Source: an uncultured Holdemanella sp. (GTDB lineage: Bacteria > Bacillota_I > Bacilli_A > Erysipelotrichales > Erysipelotrichaceae). Taken from it: a DNA stretch of 37,125 nucleotides. A program made the translations under genes and the position numbers. The notes beneath the pieces were generated by a model. The model was not told the origin of the DNA, searched no databases, and saw only the letters and a program-made list of their open reading frames with translations. Shown piece by piece: positions 32,645-37,125 of the stretch; position 1 is the stretch's first letter, and the number at the start of each line of letters is the position of its first letter. Where the stretch lies: NCBI RefSeq assembly GCF_934754935.1, contig NZ_CAKVJB010000025.1:1-37125 (forward strand), read 5' to 3'.

Positions 32645-33877
32645 CTAGAAATTCAAAGTAAATTCCGTACCTTGTTTTTCATCACTTGTCACACTTAATT
32701 TAATTTTATGACTTTGTGCAATCTGACTTGCGATTGATAGTCCTAAACCAGCTCCACCCTGATATTTTCTAGATTTATCAACACGATAGAAACGTTCAAA
32801 TACGTGTTTTAAATCTTCCGGTGGAATATAACTATCCGTATTACGAATCGTAATGACTGGTTTATTTTGTATCTTTGCCAACTTAAAATAGATCTTTCCA
32901 CCTGAAGGTGTATATTTGATCGCATTGTCCAAGAAAATCAAAATCAATTGTTTTAATTGTGACTCATTTCCATGTACCTCTATATTCTCTTCCACTTCAT
33001 CAATTAAATCAATACCTTTTTCAAACGCAATCGATTCAAATGGCAAAACACAATGAAAACATATATCACTCAACGAACAATTCTGCATCGAAATCTCAAT
33101 TCGATTCGCATCATTCTTGGCAAGAAACAACATATTCTCTACAAGCTTACGCATACGATTGGCTTCACTTTGTATGGAATCAATCCATTTTTTCTGTGAA
33201 GAAATCGATTCTGTAGAATGATTTAATAACACATCACTATCGGCTAAAATAACGGTCAATGGTGTTTTTAATTCATGGCTGGCATCTGCCACAAATTGTT
33301 TTTGTTTATCCCATGCTTGTTCAACTGGTTTTAGTGCCCATTTACTCAAAACGCAGCTTAATATAAAGAATACAAGTAATACAGTAGAACCGATTTGAAC
33401 AGAAATAATCAACATTCTTTGAAAGGATGACTGCATATTTGAAATGTCCACAAAAGCTACGGCATAACCAGAAGGAATGATGGTATCTTCATCCACTTGA
33501 TAGTTTGTGATCTTTTCTTTTTTATACGCAAATCCAAGCTTTTTTAGTACGCCCACATCCTCTTTATGTTCTACACTTTCAATTAAACTTTGTGCATCTT
33601 CTGCATAAATATTCCATACCGAACGACTCGTGATCATATATTCATAATCCGAGTCTGTATAAATCACAAAGGAATTGCCAATAAAGTTTCGATTATTTCC
33701 AAATGAAATATTAAAATCCTTATCTTTTAATTTTAATGCCATTTCAAGACTTCGCTCTACATCCTTTTTATCATGCACGTAGTTTGAGCAACAAACCACG
33801 CCAAATACAGATAGTAGGATCACACTGACAAAGGACATTAAAATCAAAATGAATTTGGTCTGTAATTTTTTAAGCAT
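32645..33877 (-). CDS. sensor histidine kinase
   Basis: A membrane sensor of 410 residues. Two membrane helices (about 6-30 and 155-180) bracket an outer sensor region of about 120 residues. The HisKA domain follows directly (ADASHELKTPLTV, phosphorylated H201), with little or no HAMP, then the HATPase domain with the N box (FLDNAIKYTPSGG) and G box (GGAGLGLSIA). The start ATG at 33877 overlaps the response regulator stop by 8 bases, so they are co-translated. The signal is unknown. A longer start at 33901 would lie inside the regulator gene. Confidence 0.95.
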   Translation of the reverse strand: MLKKLQTKFILILMSFVSVILLSVFGVVCCSNYVHDKKDVERSLEMALKLKDKDFNISFGNNRNFIGNSFVIYTDSDYEYMITSRSVWNIYAEDAQSLIESVEHKEDVGVLKKLGFAYKKEKITNYQVDEDTIIPSGYAVAFVDISNMQSSFQRMLIISVQIGSTVLLVFFILSCVLSKWALKPVEQAWDKQKQFVADASHELKTPLTVILADSDVLLNHSTESISSQKKWIDSIQSEANRMRKLVENMLFLAKNDANRIEISMQNCSLSDICFHCVLPFESIAFEKGIDLIDEVEENIEVHGNESQLKQLILIFLDNAIKYTPSGGKIYFKLAKIQNKPVITIRNTDSYIPPEDLKHVFERFYRVDKSRKYQGGAGLGLSIASQIAQSHKIKLSVTSDEKQGTEFTLNF

Positions 33878-34547
33878 CGCAAACCTCAAGTCGATATCCA
33901 ACTTTTCGAATCACTTTGATTGAAACTTGACTCTTTAAAAACTTCAATTTCTTTCTTAAGAATGAAATATATACTTCGACATTATTATCCATCGCATCAC
34001 TTTCACTTCCCCATACCGAAACAATCAAATCATCTTTAGAAGTAATCATTTCTGGATGTGACATTAAATGTTTCATAATTTCAAACTCTTTATATCCCAA
34101 ATGAATATGTTGACTTTGACAATACAACTCACAAGTATCGAGTTGTAAAGATAGATCTTCATACTTCAATTCATGTACAATGACTTCTCCTTTACGTCTT
34201 GTGAGTGCGTTAATGCGAGCTACAAGTTCAGCAGCTGAGAATGGTTTTGTCATATAGTCATCTGCACCTACATTTAAGCCTTTGACTTTGTCTGGAATTT
34301 CATCTAATGCCGACAACAAAAGTGTGGGTGTCTCAATCTTATTGGCACGCATCTTTTGTACGATTTCAAAACCATTCATGCCCGGAAGCATGATATCTAA
34401 AACGGCTACATCATAATATCCGCTTAAGGCAAGTTCTAAACCTTCTTGTCCATCGTAGGCCATTGTCACTTGCCATTTTTGTTCCTCTAATATTTGTGCA
34501 ATCGCATACGCAATATTTTTTTCATCATCTACAACTAATATATTCAT
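33870..34547 (-). CDS. OmpR/PhoB-type response regulator
   Basis: A protein of 225 residues with a receiver domain (MNILVVDDEKN; phosphorylated D51 in VLDIMLP; K in MTKPF) and a winged-helix DNA-binding domain (LGYKEFEIMKHLM...VWGSESDAMDNNVEVYISFLRKKL...IKVIRKVGYRL). All receiver residues are present. ATG at 34547 with an AAAGGG ribosome site. It is the cognate partner of the histidine kinase coded just downstream, with overlapping genes, and lies 22 bases after a second, related regulator. Confidence 0.95.
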   Translation of the reverse strand: MNILVVDDEKNIAYAIAQILEEQKWQVTMAYDGQEGLELALSGYYDVAVLDIMLPGMNGFEIVQKMRANKIETPTLLLSALDEIPDKVKGLNVGADDYMTKPFSAAELVARINALTRRKGEVIVHELKYEDLSLQLDTCELYCQSQHIHLGYKEFEIMKHLMSHPEMITSKDDLIVSVWGSESDAMDNNVEVYISFLRKKLKFLKSQVSIKVIRKVGYRLEVCDA

Positions 34548-34569
34548 AATGCACGCCCTTTCTTCTTTT

Positions 34570-35238
34570 TTATATATTAACACACAGTTCTATATTTTCT
34601 TCATCATTTTCTATATATACTTTTGATTGTAATGCCAATAATTTACGATTCAAATAAGATACATAAAGTGAAACAGTATTTTTATACACATCGACTCGAT
34701 TGTTCCATACTTTTTCAATCACAAGCCAAATAGGTACTCGATTCGATTCACTTCGAATCAGCAAAGAAAGAATACTACACTCATATTTCGATAATTGATA
34801 TTTTGTATTTTTACATTGAAGTGTTTCTTCTTTCTTATTCAATAGAATGTCCTGATATTGTAGATAAGAATCATCTATCACATTTTCTTTTAACATCACT
34901 TTGATTCGTGCAATCAATTCTTTGGTAGAAAAGGGTTTGGACAAATAATCGTTGGCTCCTAAATCAAAACCTTGTACCTTATCATCTACTTCATTTAATG
35001 CACTTAAAAGTAATATAGGAATATCTATCTTCTTCTTTCGTATAATAGACAATACTTCATACCCATTCTTTTCTGGCATCATAATATCTAAGATCAATCC
35101 ATCGTAGATTTCTTGAGAAATAAAACGAATTGCACTATTTCCATCAAAACACACATCACAAATATATCCTGCATCTTCTAAGACTGCTTTTAATGCCTGA
35201 GCCAAATTTTCTTCATCGTCCGCAATCAATAATCGCAT
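34570..35238 (-). CDS. second OmpR-type response regulator, divergent output domain
   Basis: A protein of 222 residues. The receiver domain is intact (MRLLIADDEEN; D51 in LILDIMMP; SALNEVDDKVQGFDLGANDYLSKPFS). The output domain keeps the winged-helix plan (LSKYECSILSLLI, VIEKVWNNRVDVYKNTVSLYVSYLNRKL) but is clearly more diverged than the neighbouring regulator and ends in an acidic stretch instead of the usual GxGY loop. It may bind a different site, act as a heterodimer partner or have lost DNA contact. The ATG at 35238 is one base after the alarmone synthetase stop (TAA A ATG). Confidence 0.92.
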   Translation of the reverse strand: MRLLIADDEENLAQALKAVLEDAGYICDVCFDGNSAIRFISQEIYDGLILDIMMPEKNGYEVLSIIRKKKIDIPILLLSALNEVDDKVQGFDLGANDYLSKPFSTKELIARIKVMLKENVIDDSYLQYQDILLNKKEETLQCKNTKYQLSKYECSILSLLIRSESNRVPIWLVIEKVWNNRVDVYKNTVSLYVSYLNRKLLALQSKVYIENDEENIELCVNI

Positions 35239-35239
35239 T

Positions 35240-35761
35240 TTATCCCTCAATTCTATCTTTAATTGTTTGAAATGATAAGTCTAAAGAGGCAATCTCATCG
35301 GCACATCGTTTTAATTCACTACGAATCAATTCTTCATCTTCAATATCTTTCTTATAATGAATTTGATGTTCTAGATTTGCCCAAAAATCAAGTGCAATTG
35401 TTCGCACCTGAATTTCAACTAAACATCCATCCACTTTCACAATCATATGCAGACTTCGATATCCGCTTGGTTTAGGATGTCTTAAATAATCTCTTACTTC
35501 CACCACTTCAAAACTAGAATTGATCCAGTCTTTTACTTGATAGATTTCATCTACAAACGAACAAATGATGCGAACACCAATAATGTCATGAAGCAATGAA
35601 TATTCATCACCTATCTTTTTTAAAACACTTTCTGGTGATTTGATCCTTGAAGTTGTATATTGTATACAAGCTAATGAACTCGATTGAATCGTATTTAAAA
35701 CGTGATCCAAAACATTTTTAAACTTATCATAATCTGTTCCATAAAATTCTTCGTATGTCAT
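35240..35761 (-). CDS. small alarmone synthetase (RelP/RelQ-like)
   Basis: A RelA/SpoT synthetase-domain protein that makes (p)ppGpp or pGpp from ATP and GTP/GDP/GMP. The product of 173 residues has no hydrolase, TGS or ACT domain. Motifs: RIKSPESVLKKI, LLHDIIGVRIIC, YLRHPKPSGYRSLHMIV (the G-loop tyrosine and neighbours) and the catalytic glutamate in VEIQVRT, then FWANLEHQIHYKK. It is shorter than RelP/RelQ (about 200-230), missing mainly C-terminal helices. I prefer the ATG at 35761, but 35776 is possible; no clear ribosome site is seen, and a weak -10 (TATGTT) six bases upstream could make it leaderless. It heads the two-component operon. Confidence 0.93.
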   Translation of the reverse strand: MTYEEFYGTDYDKFKNVLDHVLNTIQSSSLACIQYTTSRIKSPESVLKKIGDEYSLLHDIIGVRIICSFVDEIYQVKDWINSSFEVVEVRDYLRHPKPSGYRSLHMIVKVDGCLVEIQVRTIALDFWANLEHQIHYKKDIEDEELIRSELKRCADEIASLDLSFQTIKDRIEG

Positions 35762-35796
35762 ACCATAAACATACACGCAAAGACTTAAAATTGGCT

Positions 35797-35823
35797 TAAA
35801 AAAGTTAGAGATTGCTCTCTAAC
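35797..35823 (-). terminator. terminator after the sulfotransferase gene
   Basis: Seven-pair perfect stem GTTAGAG/CTCTAAC (35804-35823) and six to seven Ts on the minus strand; contains the stop codon of the sulfotransferase frame. Confidence 0.85.
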
Positions 35824-36846
35824 TAAAATAATATCCTTTATAATCATAATAATAGATTCGATAAATAAAACTATCATTTTTCTTGATACTGAATTGTTGT
35901 TCTAAATTTCCATCCGTATCATAAATAGATAGTAGTCCTGCAATTCCTGAATCTACGACGATATGATCCCCTAGATTTTGTGCACTGGATACATAGGCAC
36001 TAAATGGAACTTCAAACGAATTGACTAAAGTATATGTACCTTCATTTTCATCCACTAAGTATTGATAGTAATATGATGTCGTTCCTTCTAAAATACTTGT
36101 TTGAATCCCATCATTAACGGTCCAGTCATAATCTTTTCTTGTCTTTGAATAACCAAAGTTATTGTCAAACATATATAGATAATATTGACCGGATTCAAGG
36201 GAATCATCTTCCATATAGGTTACTGTATGTTGTCCTCCACTTGTTAAGAAGTCACCTACTTTTGTATATAAATAGTCTGTATAGTCCGTATCCTTCCAGA
36301 AATCTTCATTTCCAATGATATAGCCAATACTTGGATTTGTGCTTAAGTTATTGATTTTAATGATTGAACTTGTTTCTCGAGACGAAAGAATCGCACTATC
36401 ATCACTTAAGTATTGTAGTGTATTGATATGCATCCAATCCCATTTTGAACCTTCTTTATGGTCGGTACTTTCTTTATAACTTCCAAATAAATCATCTAAA
36501 TCTAATAATTCACTAACTTCTTCTGTATCTACATCCACTTTAATAATGCAGTCTTCAACACTATTCTTTTCTTCATTTGTAGCTAAAAGAATTAAATTTC
36601 CATCCTGATCAAATTGATAATCGTGATGAATAATATAACTACCCAAATCATAAATGTGTTCAATCATTCCCAAATGATTGATAGCTGCCATTCGATGTGT
36701 TGATACACTCATATATAGTGTTTGATCCTGCATCAACATACGATGAGAACGATATCCAATAATTGGAATTTCTGAACGTAGAATACCATTTGTATCATAC
36801 ATATAGACAAAGTCTTGATCATCCGCATCATTTCCTAATAGTGTAT
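35819..36846 (-). pseudogene. aryl-sulfate sulfotransferase, 5' part cut off by a TnpB element
   Basis: The C-terminal part of an ASST-type enzyme, which moves sulfate between phenolic compounds. Visible: beta-propeller-like repeats and family motifs KWDWMHINTLQYL, SSRETSSIIKI and GGQHTVTYM, which carry the His and Arg residues of the active site. About 342 residues remain, while Gram-positive members are near 600. The upstream part stops where the right end of an IS200/IS605-type element begins (36847). An ATG in the element's end hairpin (36862) could start a fragment, but it has no signal or N-terminal domain. The missing 5' part may lie beyond the element, outside the window. Likely inactive unless the element excises. 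Confidence 0.8.
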
Positions 36847-36945
36847 TTGAACCTCTCATCACTGAAGTGACGAGATTCTTGGGAACAGGCTTCTATTGAA
36901 ACCTTTCTTACCAAGCTATCCCCGCAGTTCCTGCGGTTCTTTTTT
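36847..36945 (-). ncRNA. candidate omega RNA and right end of the TnpB element
   Basis: Between the tnpB stop and the sulfotransferase fragment lie a GC-rich stem (CCGCAG/CTGCGG at 36922-36936) and a nine-pair terminal hairpin (about 36855-36874, CTCGTCACT/AGTGATGAG), then AGAGGTTCAA. By recall this closely resembles the right end and omega RNA scaffold of ISDra2-type elements. The RNA would run on the minus strand from within tnpB, and its guide would be the flanking host bases from 36846 downward. Confidence 0.7.
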
Positions 36946-36954
36946 TATTTTTAG

Positions 36955-37125
36955 CTAATTAGCCAATATGCCTTGCATCAATATATTGATGGATGCATTT
37001 ACATCTCTGTCATGATTTGAATGACATTTTGGACATGTCCATTCTCTTACATTTAAATCTTTTGTTTCTTCATTCTTATATCCGCAACAATGACAGGTTT
37101 GACTGCTCGCATAGAATGTATTTAC
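36955..37125 (-). CDS. tnpB: TnpB, C-terminal 56 residues (runs off the window)
   Basis: The 3' end of an RNA-guided nuclease of IS200/IS605-type elements (IS605 OrfB family), ancestor of Cas12. The zinc-ribbon with CHCCG and CPKC (two Cys pairs) is followed by SNHDRDVNASINI, which contains the last RuvC aspartate (in DRDVNAS). The protein stops at a TAG at 36955. The rest, and any tnpA, lie outside the window. TnpB cuts the donor or empty site under omega-RNA guidance, which keeps the element in place. Confidence 0.93.
   Translation of the reverse strand, partial: VNTFYASSQTCHCCGYKNEETKDLNVREWTCPKCHSNHDRDVNASINILMQGILAN

Noticed and set aside
1..37125. CRISPR array
   Set aside because: No regularly spaced repeats were seen in any intergenic stretch, and intergenic gaps are all short.

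Overview
The window comes from an AT-rich, low-GC Gram-positive chromosome. The gene set fits an anaerobic Firmicute close to Erysipelotrichia: a WXG100/EssC type VII secretion locus, a CIRCE-controlled clpB, a flavodiiron protein, a BspA-like leucine-rich repeat protein and an aryl-sulfate sulfotransferase. This placement is inferred from gene content and protein style; there is no rRNA in the window.

Layout. (1) 59-9318, minus strand: a tightly packed type VII secretion (T7SSb-like) operon. In transcription order it holds a DUF6382-like/FHA protein, a membrane kinase-like (EssB-like) protein, an Ig-like repeat protein, a short EssC ATPase with an FHA domain, an EsaB/YukD-like ubiquitin-fold protein, two WXG100-type proteins, a 57-codon small gene, a beta-rich candidate substrate and a DUF4176 chaperone-like protein. 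(2) 9419-11749: a plus-strand membrane protein whose 3' end overlaps a convergent TPR membrane protein, and cysE. (3) 11794-16816: a sirtuin, clpB with a CIRCE operator, a transaldolase-like aldolase and a divergent DeoR-family repressor. (4) 16835-20649: nagA, a flavodiiron protein and an rRNA m5C methyltransferase. (5) 20646-24429: an M23 peptidase, an O-antigen-ligase-like protein, tRNA-Thr(CGT) and a single-pass coiled-coil protein. (6) 24466-28898: an operon of BspA-like LRR protein, VWA protein, MoxR-type ATPase and SagB-type oxidoreductase. (7) 28961-32634: tRNA-Leu(TAG), a small hypothetical, a likely small RNA, tsaC/sua5, mnmE and an M24 peptidase. (8) 32645-35761: a small alarmone synthetase in one operon with two OmpR-type regulators and a histidine kinase. 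(9) 35819-37125: the 3' part of an aryl-sulfate sulfotransferase gene, cut by an IS200/IS605-type element whose tnpB 3' end, candidate omega RNA and right end fill the edge of the window.

Main points of interest. The secretion locus pairs a transmembrane kinase-like protein that keeps most catalytic residues with two FHA phosphothreonine-reader domains; this resembles in design the PpkA-Fha control of type VI secretion and may be a phospho-switch for type VII secretion. At least five genes have a promoter placed so that transcription should begin on, or within one base of, the start codon (leaderless mRNAs). There is also a candidate 70-nt intergenic RNA, an alarmone synthetase wired to two-component genes, and a TnpB element whose omega-RNA guide would be read from the gene it interrupted.

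Limits: domain names come from reading the sequence by eye. No database search, structure prediction or folding program was run.
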